Positions 6,405-15,645 of a DNA stretch of 45,440 bases are shown here, one piece after another (positions within the stretch are counted from its first letter, which is position 1; the number at the start of each line of letters is the position of its first letter). Under the pieces are notes generated by a model. It saw nothing but the letters and a program-made list of their open reading frames with translations, had not been told where the DNA came from and ran no database searches. The DNA is from Halobellus captivus. GTDB lineage: Archaea > Halobacteriota > Halobacteria > Halobacteriales > Haloferacaceae. The stretch is taken from assembly GCF_003697845.1 (NCBI RefSeq), contig NZ_RDQE01000017.1:1-45440 (forward strand). Direction: 5' to 3'. The translations under genes and the position numbers were made by a program.

Positions 6405-7910
6405 ATGCGACTCCCGGAACGACAGCTCGCGGTCCTCGAGGCCGCGAGCGCGACGGACGAACGGACGATGGACGAGATCGCGGCCGAGACGGACCTGAAA
6501 CCCGAGACGGTCACCGGCGCGGCCTTCGACCTCCGCGACGAGGGACTGCTCGCCGTGACGGAGACGGCGACCGAGGTCGCCGAACTCACCGACGAGGGGC
6601 GCGACTACGTCGCCGACGGCCTCCCGGAGACGCGCCTCTACCGGGCGGCGGTCGACGCCGGCGCTGCCGACGGGGCCGTCCCGATGGGCGAGGTCATCGG
6701 TCGCGCCGACCTGGCGGGGCCCGAGGTCGACATCGCGCTCGCGAACCTCCCGCGGAAGGGGTTCGGCCGGATCGATTCGGGCGAGCTCACCGTCGACCCG
6801 GACGCCGACCCGGACGCCGACCCCGAGGCGGCCGCGCTCGAGGCGCTCGCGGACGGCGAGAGCGTCGACGACGAGGCCGTTCTCGACCGGCTCGCCTCGC
6901 GCGGGCTCGTCGACCTGGCGGAGCGCACCACCCGGGCGGTCCGGCTCACCGACGACGGCGTCGACGCGCTCATGGAGGGCGTCGAGGCGGCGGAGACGGT
7001 CGGACAGGTCACGCCGGAGCTGCTCGCGAGCGGCGAGTGGGCCGACGTCGAGTTCGCCGAGTACAACGTCGAGGCGGACGCGCCGGCGGTCGAGGGCGGC
7101 CGGAAACACGTGCTCCGGCGGACCGCCGACCGCGTGAAGGACGTGCTCGTCGGCATGGGGTTCCAGGAGATGGAGGGCCCCCACGCCGACAGCGACTTCT
7201 GGATCAACGACTGCCTGTTCATGCCCCAGGACCACCCGGCGCGGACCCACTGGGACCGGTTCGCGCTCGACGTCGACCCGATGGAGGATATCCCCCCCGC
7301 GCTTCTCGATCGTGTCGAGACCGCCCACCGCGACGGATGGGGCGAGGACGGCGACGGCTACCACTCGCCGTGGTCCGAGGAGTTCGCCCGCGAGGTCGCC
7401 CTGCGGGGACACACCACCTCGCTGTCGATGCGGTACCTCTCCGGCTACGCCGGCGCGGAGCTGGAGCCGCCCCAGCGCTACTTCTCCGTCGAGAAGGTGT
7501 ACCGCAACGACACGCTCGACCCGACGCACTTACTGGAGTTCTTCCAGATCGAGGGGTGGGTGATGGCCGAGGACCTCTCGGTGCGCGACCTGATGGGCAC
7601 CTTCGAGGAGTTCTACCGGCAGTTCGGGATCACGGACATCCGCTTCAAGCCGCACTATAACCCCTACACCGAGCCCTCCTTCGAGCTGTTCGGCGACCAC
7701 CCCGAGACCGGCGAGGAGATAGAGATCGGCAACTCCGGCATCTTCCGCGAGGAGGTGACCGGCCCGCTCGGCGTCGACTGCGACGTGATGGCGTGGGGAC
7801 TCGCCCTGGAGCGGCTCGCGATGCTGACCACCGGCGCGGAGGACATCCGCGACCTCCACGGGACGCTTGCCGACATCGACTTCCTGCGGACCGCGGAGGT
7901 GAGCTACTGA
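6405..7910 (+). CDS. pheS: Phenylalanine--tRNA ligase alpha subunit
   Basis: Catalytic subunit of the alpha2-beta2 synthetase that charges tRNA-Phe. The 501-residue length and N-terminal winged-helix DNA-binding-like region (residues about 1-75, MRLPERQLAVLEAASATDE) are typical of archaeal and eukaryotic-cytosolic PheS. Class II signatures are present: motif 2 around FFQIEGWVMAEDLS and motif 3 in MAWGLALERLAML, with the Phe pocket region FELFGDHPETGEEIEIGNSG. The stop overlaps the pheT start by 1 nt (TGATG). The gene lies 182 nt after the leader ORF described above. Confidence 0.97.
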   Translation: MRLPERQLAVLEAASATDERTMDEIAAETDLKPETVTGAAFDLRDEGLLAVTETATEVAELTDEGRDYVADGLPETRLYRAAVDAGAADGAVPMGEVIGRADLAGPEVDIALANLPRKGFGRIDSGELTVDPDADPDADPEAAALEALADGESVDDEAVLDRLASRGLVDLAERTTRAVRLTDDGVDALMEGVEAAETVGQVTPELLASGEWADVEFAEYNVEADAPAVEGGRKHVLRRTADRVKDVLVGMGFQEMEGPHADSDFWINDCLFMPQDHPARTHWDRFALDVDPMEDIPPALLDRVETAHRDGWGEDGDGYHSPWSEEFAREVALRGHTTSLSMRYLSGYAGAELEPPQRYFSVEKVYRNDTLDPTHLLEFFQIEGWVMAEDLSVRDLMGTFEEFYRQFGITDIRFKPHYNPYTEPSFELFGDHPETGEEIEIGNSGIFREEVTGPLGVDCDVMAWGLALERLAMLTTGAEDIRDLHGTLADIDFLRTAEVSY

Positions 7911-9646
7911 TGCCCGTCGTGGACGTCGACCCCGACGCGCTCCGGGGGCTCACGGACCGTACGGAGAAGACGAACGAGGAGTTCAAGGAGGACCTCTTCG
8001 GACTTGGACTGGAGTTCGAGGGCGAGACAGACGACGGCGAGCTGCAGTTCGAGTTCGCGCCCGACCGCCTCGACCGGCTGAGCGTCGAGGGCGTCGCCCG
8101 GTCGCTCCGCTATCACTACGGCGACGACCGCGGGGTGTACGTCCCCGACACCAACGACGCCGAGTGGACGATCGAGGTCGACGAGTCGGTGCCCGACGAG
8201 CGCCCGTACGTCACGGGCGCGGTGGTCCGCGGCGTCGACCTCGACGAGTCGGCGCTGGAGTCGCTGATCCAGCTGCAGGAGAAGCTCCACGCCACGATGG
8301 GTCGCGGCCGCGCGAAGGGCGCGATCGGGATCCACGACCTGGCGATGGTGAAGGGCGCGCCGCTCCGGGAGGGCGCGGAGCGCTCGATCACCTACCGGGG
8401 GATCGAGCCCGACGGCGAGACGTTCGTCCCGCTGGATTCGAACGACGAGCTGACGCCCGCCGAGGTGCTGGCGGAGCACGACACCGGGCGAACGTACGCC
8501 GACCTCGTGAGCGAGTACGACCGCTACCCGGCGATCTACGACGAGCTCGGCCTGTTCTCGTTCCCGCCCGTGATCAACGGGAGGCGGACCGAGGTCGACA
8601 CCGAGTCCCGCGAACTCCTCGTCGAGCTCACCGGCACGGACCAGTGGACGATCGACAAGATGTGTACGATCGTCTGCTACGCGCTCTCCGCGCGCGGCGC
8701 GACGATAGAGGAGGTCGAGGTCGCGTACGCGGACGGGACGACTCATCCGGAGGAGTACGGCTCCGACCTCGTCCGACCGAACCTCGAGGTCGACGAGAAG
8801 TCGGTGAGCCACGACCGGATCGAGACGCTGCTCGGCGTCGACTTCGAGCCCAGGGACGTCGTCGACTGCTTCGAGCGCTCGGGACTGGACGCCAGCTACA
8901 CGCTCGACGAGGCGGTGACCTACGAGGTGGAGATCCCGCCGTACCGCGTGGACGTGCTCCACCCGCTCGACCTCGTCGACGACGTGGGACGCGCGCACGG
9001 CTTCGACGAGCTGGAGCCGCGCTATCCCGACGTGGGAACCGTCGGGGGGCGTCACGAGCGCACCCGACTCGAGGACGCCGTCCGGACGAGCCTCGTCGGA
9101 CTCGGCTTCGAGGACCTCCTCAACTTCCACATGACGAGCGGGGAGGAGAACTACGACCGCATGCGGATCGAGCCGGGGACCGACGTCCTCGGCGGGGACG
9201 AGCCCGTCCGGATCACGGAGCCGTACAGCGAGGAGTACACCCAGCTCCGGACGTGGGCGCTTCCCTCGCTTTTGCTCCTGCTCGAGGGCAACACCCACAA
9301 CGCCTATCCACAGGACGTCGCCGAGGTCGGCTTCGTCGCCGAGCGCGACGAGACGGAGAACACGAACGTGGCCGAGTCCCGCCACGTCGCCGGCGCGGTC
9401 GCGCGGCGCGACGCCTCCTACGAGGCCGCGAAGGGCCGGCTCCAGGCGGTGTGTGACGACTTCGGCGCCGAACTCGAGACGCCAAGGACCGACCACCCGA
9501 CCTTCATCGACGGTCGGACCGCGGCGGTCGTGCTCGACGGCGAGTCGGTCGGCGTGATCGGCGAGGTCCACCCGGCGGTCCTCGTCGACCACGACCTCGA
9601 GGTGCCCGTCGCCGCCTTCGAGTTCGACCTCGACGCGCTGCGGTGA
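7910..9646 (+). CDS. pheT: Phenylalanine--tRNA ligase beta subunit
   Basis: A 578-residue beta subunit of the short archaeal/eukaryotic type; bacterial PheT is about 800 residues and carries extra N-terminal tRNA-binding and C-terminal domains. A B3/B4 editing-type domain occupies roughly residues 85-270 (GAIGIHDLAMVKGAPL, then FPPVINGRRTEVDT). The B5 domain with PPYRVDVLHPLDLVDDVGRA follows at about 345-370, and the C-terminus carries the catalytic-core-like domain (FEDLLNFHMTSGEENYDRM). The start is the ATG overlapping the pheS stop. Its 3' end faces lctP, 71 nt away. Confidence 0.97.
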   Translation: MPVVDVDPDALRGLTDRTEKTNEEFKEDLFGLGLEFEGETDDGELQFEFAPDRLDRLSVEGVARSLRYHYGDDRGVYVPDTNDAEWTIEVDESVPDERPYVTGAVVRGVDLDESALESLIQLQEKLHATMGRGRAKGAIGIHDLAMVKGAPLREGAERSITYRGIEPDGETFVPLDSNDELTPAEVLAEHDTGRTYADLVSEYDRYPAIYDELGLFSFPPVINGRRTEVDTESRELLVELTGTDQWTIDKMCTIVCYALSARGATIEEVEVAYADGTTHPEEYGSDLVRPNLEVDEKSVSHDRIETLLGVDFEPRDVVDCFERSGLDASYTLDEAVTYEVEIPPYRVDVLHPLDLVDDVGRAHGFDELEPRYPDVGTVGGRHERTRLEDAVRTSLVGLGFEDLLNFHMTSGEENYDRMRIEPGTDVLGGDEPVRITEPYSEEYTQLRTWALPSLLLLLEGNTHNAYPQDVAEVGFVAERDETENTNVAESRHVAGAVARRDASYEAAKGRLQAVCDDFGAELETPRTDHPTFIDGRTAAVVLDGESVGVIGEVHPAVLVDHDLEVPVAAFEFDLDALR

Positions 9647-9717
9647 GGTGGACGGCCGCGTAGTTCGGCCTCGCTTTTCGCGATCGGTCGGGGAGCCGAA
9701 GACCGCTGACCCGGGGT

Positions 9718-11433
9718 TCAGAACAGGCCGGGAACCAGGACGTACGTCAGCAGCATGCCGAACAGGCCGGCGAACACGGCGAGGATCGCCATCGGGACGA
9801 TGGCCTTGCGCAGCAGGTCCCCCTCGCGACCGGTGATCCCGACGACGCCGCAGATGGCTGCGACGTTCAACACCGAGACCATGTTCCCGAGGCCGCCGCC
9901 GACGTTCTGGAGGCTGACGACTATCGTGCGGGAGAGCCCGACCGTTCCGGCGGCGTCGTACTGGAGCACGCTGAAGAGGATGTTCGAGGACGTGTTGCTC
10001 CCGGTCATGAAGGACCCGATCGCGCCGACCCACGGCGAGACGGCGGGGAGTAGTCCCCCGGCACCCATCGCGAGCGCTCGGCTGAGCGCCTCCATCATGC
10101 CGAGCAGGCCGGCGGCGTTCGTCTGCGACTGGATCATTATCTGCGTCATCGAGACGGCGATGACGAGCGTGAGCGCGGCGGGCGCGACCTGCTCGACCGA
10201 GCGCCGCCACGCCGCACCCATCTCGTCGACGTCCATCCCGTGGAGGAGCCCGGTGAGCACGGCGATGGGGATGAACGGCATCGTCCCCGGGAGATAGAGG
10301 TACTGGAGGGTGTAGCCGAGCTCCGTCCCCAGGATCGAGTCGAGACCGACGGTGAAGCTCTGGATCCACGCGAGGACCTCGGTGCCGGCGACGGTCAGGT
10401 CCGGCCACCGCGTGACGAGCAGTGCGAGCGCGACGAGCAGGTACGGCGTCCACGCCAGAAGCACCGACATCTCCCGTCTCGGCTGGTCCCGCGAGATCTC
10501 CTCGAGTTCGAGGCCGCCGAGCCACGTGTCGCTCCACGTCGAGTCGTCGGGGAAGTCCCACTCGTCTCGGGGGATCAGGACGTCGTTGCTCGCGAGGAGG
10601 AGCCCGAGCGCGAGCACGACGAACCCGGCGGCGATGTCCGGAAGCTCGGGCCCGACGAACCACGCGATCAGCAGCTGCGTGCCGCCGGTGACGGTACCGA
10701 GAAGCAGCGCGAACGGCGCGATCGGGAGGGTACTTCGGACGGCACGCGTGACGCTTCTGCCGTCGTCGCCGCCGTGACCGAACCAGTACGTCAGGAAGAA
10801 CACGCCGAGAAGCCCCCAGAACACGTACGTGATCCCCGTGACGACGCCGGACCACGCGGAGACCATCGAGAGGAACTCGGCGACGCCCATCGACCCGGAC
10901 AACGCCGGTTCGATGACCGCGCCGGTGCCGCCGATGACGGGCGTCCCGGCCGCGCCGAACGGCGGGTTCGGGGCGTTAAAGAAGAGACCGAACACCGCGG
11001 CGGCCAGCGGCGGGAACCCGAGACCGATGAAGAGCGGCGCGGCGAGCGCGCCCGGCGTGCCGAAGCCCGTGGCACCCTCGATGACGGTCATGAACCCCAG
11101 CCCGATGAGCAACACCTGGACTCGGCGGTCCTCCTCGATCTGCCCGAAGTACCACCTGATGGTAGCGATCGCGCCGCTTCCCTCGAGGTAGTTCATCAGG
11201 AGGATCGCGCCGAAGACGATGAGGATGATGTCGACGGCCTGAAGCGCGCCGTAGACGGCCGACGCCACCAGCCAACCGGGTTCCATCCGCCAGTACGTGA
11301 GTCCGATACCGCCCGCGAGCAGCCACCCAACCCCCATCGCGCGGGCCGCCGACCAGCGAAACCCGGCGAGAAGCACGAACGCGACGGCGATCGGGACGGC
11401 CCCGACGAGCGACAGCGTGAGTACATTCGTCAT
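9718..11433 (-). CDS. lctP: L-lactate permease (LctP family)
   Basis: A 571-residue polytopic membrane protein that imports L-lactate (often glycolate too) with a cation. At least a dozen hydrophobic segments run through the protein. Family landmarks include GFMTVIEGATGFGTPGALAAPL (about residues 113-134), NAPNPPFGAAGTPVIGG (about 153-169) and SFMTGSNTSSNILFSVLQ (about 473-490). It is divergent from lutC, with a 181-nt AT-containing intergenic region, and supplies substrate for the LutABC-type enzyme encoded next door. Confidence 0.93.
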   Translation of the reverse strand: MTNVLTLSLVGAVPIAVAFVLLAGFRWSAARAMGVGWLLAGGIGLTYWRMEPGWLVASAVYGALQAVDIILIVFGAILLMNYLEGSGAIATIRWYFGQIEEDRRVQVLLIGLGFMTVIEGATGFGTPGALAAPLFIGLGFPPLAAAVFGLFFNAPNPPFGAAGTPVIGGTGAVIEPALSGSMGVAEFLSMVSAWSGVVTGITYVFWGLLGVFFLTYWFGHGGDDGRSVTRAVRSTLPIAPFALLLGTVTGGTQLLIAWFVGPELPDIAAGFVVLALGLLLASNDVLIPRDEWDFPDDSTWSDTWLGGLELEEISRDQPRREMSVLLAWTPYLLVALALLVTRWPDLTVAGTEVLAWIQSFTVGLDSILGTELGYTLQYLYLPGTMPFIPIAVLTGLLHGMDVDEMGAAWRRSVEQVAPAALTLVIAVSMTQIMIQSQTNAAGLLGMMEALSRALAMGAGGLLPAVSPWVGAIGSFMTGSNTSSNILFSVLQYDAAGTVGLSRTIVVSLQNVGGGLGNMVSVLNVAAICGVVGITGREGDLLRKAIVPMAILAVFAGLFGMLLTYVLVPGLF

Positions 11434-11614
11434 GATCGTGGTCCTCCGGTCCGTTTCGTCGTCTCACGACCACCCATTTGTAATTTTCTTTCCGATGATA
11501 CCATCCGTCGGATGTCGTCGCAGGACCGGAGATCACGGTAATATCTAATTATGATATATCCCGCCCGTCCGGGAGGGGAAACGCCCAATAGGCCGTTCGA
11601 TGAACGTTCGGTGT
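11434..11614. promoter_or_regulatory. Divergent lctP/lutC promoter region
   Basis: An AT-rich block holds a plus-strand candidate TATA within TAATTATGATATA (11546-11558) for lutC and a minus-strand candidate around 11475-11485 for lctP. A short inverted repeat, ATATC (11541-11545) and GATAT (11553-11557) with a 7-nt spacer, overlaps the lutC box and could be an operator for a lactate-responsive regulator. No such regulator gene is adjacent. Confidence 0.4.
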
Positions 11615-12121
11615 ATGTCAACGGAACCGCTCGCGACGTTCGAGTCGTCGCTCACGGAGATCGGGGTCGAGCTCTTGCGGACGACCGCCGAGGAGTTCGA
11701 GTCGACGCTCGCCCCGCGTCTCGACGAACCCGCTGTCGGCACGCCGCTCCCGTTCGAGGGCGTCGGCCTGCCGGACGCCGTGGAGACGGACCCGACGGTG
11801 GCGGACCTCGAGGCCGCGAGGACCGGCGTCACCGCCGCCGGGTACGGCATCGCCGACTACGGCTCCGTGGTCGTTCAGGGCGGACACGCCGGCGAGGAAC
11901 CGGTGAGCCTCTACGCGGACGAACACGTCGCCGTCGTCGCCGCGAGCGACGTCCTCCCGGACATGGACGCGGCGTTCGATCGGTTGGCCGCGGACGTTCG
12001 GGAGGGAGCCGGACGGGCCGTCATCGCGACCGGGCCGAGCGCCACCGCCGACATGGGCGCGCTCGTGAAGGGGGCCCACGGGCCGATGGAGGTCACGGTC
12101 GTGCTCCTGGAGGACGCGTAG
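11615..12121 (+). CDS. lutC: LutC/LldG-type LUD-domain protein
   Basis: A 168-residue LUD-domain protein, third component of the LutABC-type iron-sulfur L-lactate oxidase that converts lactate to pyruvate. The conserved C-terminal region reads VIATGPSATADMGALVKGAHGPMEVTVVLLED, with GYGIADYGSVVV earlier (about residues 74-85). ATG 11615 (MSTEPLATF) is preferred to the ATG five codons upstream on domain grounds. It is shorter than many bacterial LutC proteins (about 220-240). The stop abuts the start of the next gene with no gap. Confidence 0.85.
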   Translation: MSTEPLATFESSLTEIGVELLRTTAEEFESTLAPRLDEPAVGTPLPFEGVGLPDAVETDPTVADLEAARTGVTAAGYGIADYGSVVVQGGHAGEEPVSLYADEHVAVVAASDVLPDMDAAFDRLAADVREGAGRAVIATGPSATADMGALVKGAHGPMEVTVVLLEDA

Positions 12122-14329
12122 ATGAGCGTCGACGACCGCCGGCGGAAGGCCGAGCGCATCCGCCACCTCCTCGACACCGAGGGCGACAGCGTCCACGAGA
12201 ACACGCGGGTGTTCAACGAGGGCCGATACGAGTCGGTCGCGAAGCTCGACGACTACGAATCCCTCAAGGACGAGGCGAGATCGATCAAGGAGGACGCGAT
12301 CGAACGGCTCCCGGAACTCCTCGACCACCTCACCGAGACGGTCGAGGCGAACGGCGGCACCGTCTACGTCGCCGACGACGCGGCCGACGCGAACCGATAC
12401 GTTTCCGAGGTCGTCGACGGCCGGAACGTGGTGAAATCGAAGTCGATGACGAGCGAGGAGATCGAGGTGAACGACGCGCTCGAGGCGAACGGCGCGGAGG
12501 TCTGGGAGACCGACCTCGCCGAGTTCGTCCTCCAGATCGCGGAGGAGGCGCCGTCACACATCGTCGCTCCGGCCATCCACAAGTCCCGCGAGGAGATCGC
12601 CGACCTGTTCAACGAGGTGTTCGACCCCGACGAGCCCCTCGAGACCGCCGAGGAGCTCACGCGGTTCGCCCGCGAGTACCTCGGCGAGAAGATCCTGGAC
12701 GCCGAGGTCGGCATGACCGGCGCGAACTTCGTCACGGCGGACACCGGCACGCTCGCGTTGGTCACGAGCGAGGGCAACGCCCGTAAGTGCGTACAGGCCA
12801 CGGACACCCACGTCGCGGTCGCTGGCGTCGAGAAGGTCGTTCCGAGCGTCGAGGACCTCCAGCCGTTCGTCGAGCTCATCGGCCGCTCGGGGACCGGACA
12901 GGACATCACCTCCTACCTCTCGCTTCTCACGCCGCCCGGCGACTCGCCGACCTTCGGCGGCGATGGGTCCGATCCCCTCGACGATCGCGACCTCGGGCCG
13001 GGCGACGACCGCGAGTTCCATCTCGTGTTGATCGACAACGGCCGGATGGAGATGCGCGAGGACGACGACCTCCGGGAGACGCTGTACTGCATCCGGTGTT
13101 CGGCGTGTGCGAACTCGTGTGCGAACTTCCAGCACGTCGGCGGACACGCCTTCGGCGGCGAGACGTACTCCGGCGGCATCGCAACCGGCTGGGAGGCGGG
13201 CGTCCACGGGCAGGACAGCGCCGCCGAGTTCAACGACCTCTGTACGGGGTGTAGCCGCTGTGTGAACCAGTGTCCGGTGAAGATCGACATCCCGTGGATC
13301 AACACCGTCGTCCGCGACCGCATCAATCGCGGGAAGGACGGCGACCTCGACTTCCTCGTCGAGGGACTCACCCCCGACGAGGAACCGGGCGGGGTCGACC
13401 TCCGGAAGCGGCTGTTCGGGAACTTCGACGCGCTCGCGAGGCTCGGGTCGGCGTTCGCACCGCTCTCGAACCGGGTCGCCCGAACCGACGTCGCCCGCTC
13501 GGTGATGGAGCGAACCCTCGGCGTCGACTCCCGTCGCGAACTCCCGGAGTTCGAGCGCGAGTCGCTCGTCGAGTGGTTCGAGACGCGCGGGTCGCGCGTG
13601 GCCCCCGAGGAGGCGCGGCGGCGGGTCGCGCTGTATCCCGACGCGTACACGAACTACGTCCGGACCGAACGCGGGAAGGCGGCCGTCCGCGTCCTGGAGG
13701 CGCTCGACGTCCACGTCGACGTTCCCGCGGCCGGCGAGAGCGGGCGCGCGCCGCTCTCACAGGGGATGGTGGCGACCGCCCGCTCCAACGCCGAGGCCGT
13801 CTACGAGGCGCTCTCGCCCGCCGTCGCCGCGGGCCGCGACGTCGTCGTGATCGAGCCGTCGGACCTCGCGATGTTCCATCGGGAGTACGAACGGCTCCTC
13901 CCCGAGGACGAGTACACGGCGCTGAAGGAGGACAGCTACGAGGTCATGGAGTACGTCTACGGGTTGCTGGAGAACGGCGCGAGCGTCGACGTGCTCGCCG
14001 ACGGGAACGGCGAGCGGATCGCCTACCACAGCCACTGCCAGCAGCGCACGCTCGACCTCGAGCCCTACACGCTGGCCGTCCTCGAGGACTGCGGGTTCGA
14101 CGTCGCGACCTCGGAGGTGGAGTGTTGTGGCATGGCCGGGAGCTTCGGCTACAAGTCGGAGTACTACGAGCTCAGCGTCGACGTCGGCGAGGCGCTCGTC
14201 GACCAGTTCACGACGGACGACACCGCGGACCGAACCGTCGTCGCCAGCGGCACGTCGTGTCTCGAACAGCTCGACGCGCTGCTGGCACGCCGACCGACAC
14301 ACCCGGTTCGGCTGCTCGACGGGCGATGA
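12122..14329 (+). CDS. LutB-LutA fusion, iron-sulfur L-lactate oxidase subunit
   Basis: A 735-residue protein joining a LutB-like LUD and ferredoxin region (residues 1 to about 430) to a LutA/GlpC-like CCG region. Two [4Fe-4S] motifs are present: CIRCSACANSC at 323-333 and CTGCSRCVNQCP at 374-385. The second CCG domain is intact (SHCQQRT near 641, VECCGMAGSFG with CCG at 668-670). The first CCG-like domain reads VPAAGESGRAPLSQGM and has no cysteines, so it cannot bind a cluster in the usual way. Fused LutB-LutA-type proteins occur in several lineages. With lutC and lctP it makes a complete lactate utilisation locus. Confidence 0.88.
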   Translation: MSVDDRRRKAERIRHLLDTEGDSVHENTRVFNEGRYESVAKLDDYESLKDEARSIKEDAIERLPELLDHLTETVEANGGTVYVADDAADANRYVSEVVDGRNVVKSKSMTSEEIEVNDALEANGAEVWETDLAEFVLQIAEEAPSHIVAPAIHKSREEIADLFNEVFDPDEPLETAEELTRFAREYLGEKILDAEVGMTGANFVTADTGTLALVTSEGNARKCVQATDTHVAVAGVEKVVPSVEDLQPFVELIGRSGTGQDITSYLSLLTPPGDSPTFGGDGSDPLDDRDLGPGDDREFHLVLIDNGRMEMREDDDLRETLYCIRCSACANSCANFQHVGGHAFGGETYSGGIATGWEAGVHGQDSAAEFNDLCTGCSRCVNQCPVKIDIPWINTVVRDRINRGKDGDLDFLVEGLTPDEEPGGVDLRKRLFGNFDALARLGSAFAPLSNRVARTDVARSVMERTLGVDSRRELPEFERESLVEWFETRGSRVAPEEARRRVALYPDAYTNYVRTERGKAAVRVLEALDVHVDVPAAGESGRAPLSQGMVATARSNAEAVYEALSPAVAAGRDVVVIEPSDLAMFHREYERLLPEDEYTALKEDSYEVMEYVYGLLENGASVDVLADGNGERIAYHSHCQQRTLDLEPYTLAVLEDCGFDVATSEVECCGMAGSFGYKSEYYELSVDVGEALVDQFTTDDTADRTVVASGTSCLEQLDALLARRPTHPVRLLDGR

Positions 14330-14363
14330 GGTGGCTTGCCGTTGCGACGTTCCCCGTCCCGCG

Positions 14364-15497
14364 TCACCCCTCGAAGCCGTCCTCCCACCGGAAGGTCCCG
14401 TCGCGCTGGACGACCTCGCCGTCGACGCTCATCGTCGACTCCGCGCTCACGTCGCTTATCATGTCGACGTGGACCGCGCTCTCGTTGCCCGATTCCCCGT
14501 CGGGCAGGCAGGCGTCGTAGGCGCGGCCGAGCGCGAGGTGGACCGTGTCCCCCATCTTCTCGTCGAAGAGGATCGAGTCGGTGAACCGGTCGATCCCGCG
14601 GTTCATCCCGATCCCCAGCTCGCCGAGTCGACTGGCTCCGGGGTCCGTCTCGAGCACGCTCGCGAGCGCGTCCTCACCCGCCTCCGCGGCGAAGTCGACC
14701 ACCTCGCCGCCCTCGAAGACGAGGCGGACGTTCCGGACGCGCGTCGACTCGATCGTCATCGGCACGTCGAAGAGGACCTCACCCTCGGCGTCGTACGGCG
14801 CGGTGAACACCTCGCCGCTCGGCAGGTTGTGTGAGTCGTACGCGACGGAGGCCGCGGAGTTGACGGCGGTCCGACCCGCGATCGACATCCGAAGGTCGGT
14901 GTCGGGCGCGTCCGCGCGCTCGGTGACGATCCGGACCTCGTCGCCGTCGTCGAGGACCTCCTTCATGTGGGCCATCTCCTCGGCGAGCGCCTCCCAGTCG
15001 CGGAGGATCGCGTCGTAGACGAAGTCCTCGTACTCCTCGTGGGCCATCCCGGCCTGCTGGGCGAGGCTCCGGGTGGGGTGGACCGTCGACACCCAGTCGG
15101 TGTCCATCCGCGCCTCCCGGACGCCCTTTCTGGCTCTGGTGTAGGCCTGACGCGTCTCGCGGTCGACGTCCGCGGTCGCGGCCGTGTTGCGGCCGCCGCC
15201 CAGCCGGAGGTAGACGTCGGCAGCCTCGAAGATCGCCAGGTCGACCGCGGAGTCCTCGTCGAAGTCGGGCGTCCCGCCCTCGGCACCCGCCTCGGCTCCC
15301 TTCAGGTAGGCGCGAGAGACCTCGTCGGAACCGTACAGCGTCGTCACGGTCGCGCCCCGTTCGCCGAGCGCCTCCGCGACCGCGACGCCGAGGTCGTGGG
15401 CGTCCTCGGCGACGCTCACGACGACGTGTTCTCCCGGGTCGACCCGCGCGCTCCAGTCGACGAGCACCTCCGCGTGTTCGCGTACGCGTTCGTCCAT
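14364..15497 (-). CDS. M29 family aminopeptidase (AmpS/PepS-like)
   Basis: A 377-residue metallo-aminopeptidase, cytoplasmic, releasing N-terminal amino acids from peptides. The N-terminal domain opens HAEVLVDWSARVDPGEHVVV. The C-terminal metal site matches the M29 set: E229 in NLPSGEVF, E293 in LGELGIGMN, H320 in GDTVHLALG, and H343/D345 in AVHVDM. The length fits the family (about 370-415). A minus-strand TATA box at 15519-15525 is centred 25 nt from the ATG, supporting this start. It is convergent with the lutB-lutA gene, 34 nt away. Confidence 0.92.
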   Translation of the reverse strand: MDERVREHAEVLVDWSARVDPGEHVVVSVAEDAHDLGVAVAEALGERGATVTTLYGSDEVSRAYLKGAEAGAEGGTPDFDEDSAVDLAIFEAADVYLRLGGGRNTAATADVDRETRQAYTRARKGVREARMDTDWVSTVHPTRSLAQQAGMAHEEYEDFVYDAILRDWEALAEEMAHMKEVLDDGDEVRIVTERADAPDTDLRMSIAGRTAVNSAASVAYDSHNLPSGEVFTAPYDAEGEVLFDVPMTIESTRVRNVRLVFEGGEVVDFAAEAGEDALASVLETDPGASRLGELGIGMNRGIDRFTDSILFDEKMGDTVHLALGRAYDACLPDGESGNESAVHVDMISDVSAESTMSVDGEVVQRDGTFRWEDGFEG

Positions 15498-15518
15498 GCG
15501 TGGGGCTCGCGTGCCGGG

Positions 15519-15525
15519 AATATAA
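15519..15525 (-). promoter_or_regulatory. TATA box of the M29 aminopeptidase gene
   Basis: TTATATT on the minus strand, centred about 25 nt before the ATG at 15497; leaderless spacing. Confidence 0.6.
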
Positions 15526-15541
15526 CGGATCGGCTCCGCCG

Positions 15542-15630
15542 CTACTCTTCGGGCAGTCCGAAGCCGAAGCCGACGCCGCCGGCGACGATCCAGTCGACCT
15601 CGGCTCCGTGAGGTGTTCGAGCGCGTCCGC
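15542..15630 (-). pseudogene. Frameshifted C-terminal remnant of an unidentified gene
   Basis: Between the giant gene and the M29 gene, the minus strand encodes a protein-like tail in two frames. One frame reads EAAADALEHLTEP. After a shift, another reads AEVDWIVAGGVGFGFGLPEE and stops at TAG 15542-15544. Joined, they look like one acidic C-terminus broken by a frameshift and cut off at the giant gene's 3' end. I do not recognise the parent family. The remainder of 15498-15645 holds only the M29 promoter. Confidence 0.35.
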
Positions 15631-15645
15631 GGCGGCCTCCCCCGC

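Noticed and set aside
7904-10855. A 983-codon open frame on the minus strand across pheT and lctP
   Set aside because: It is opposite pheT and out of frame with lctP. It is Arg/Pro-rich with no domain sense, the usual result of high GC at third codon positions.
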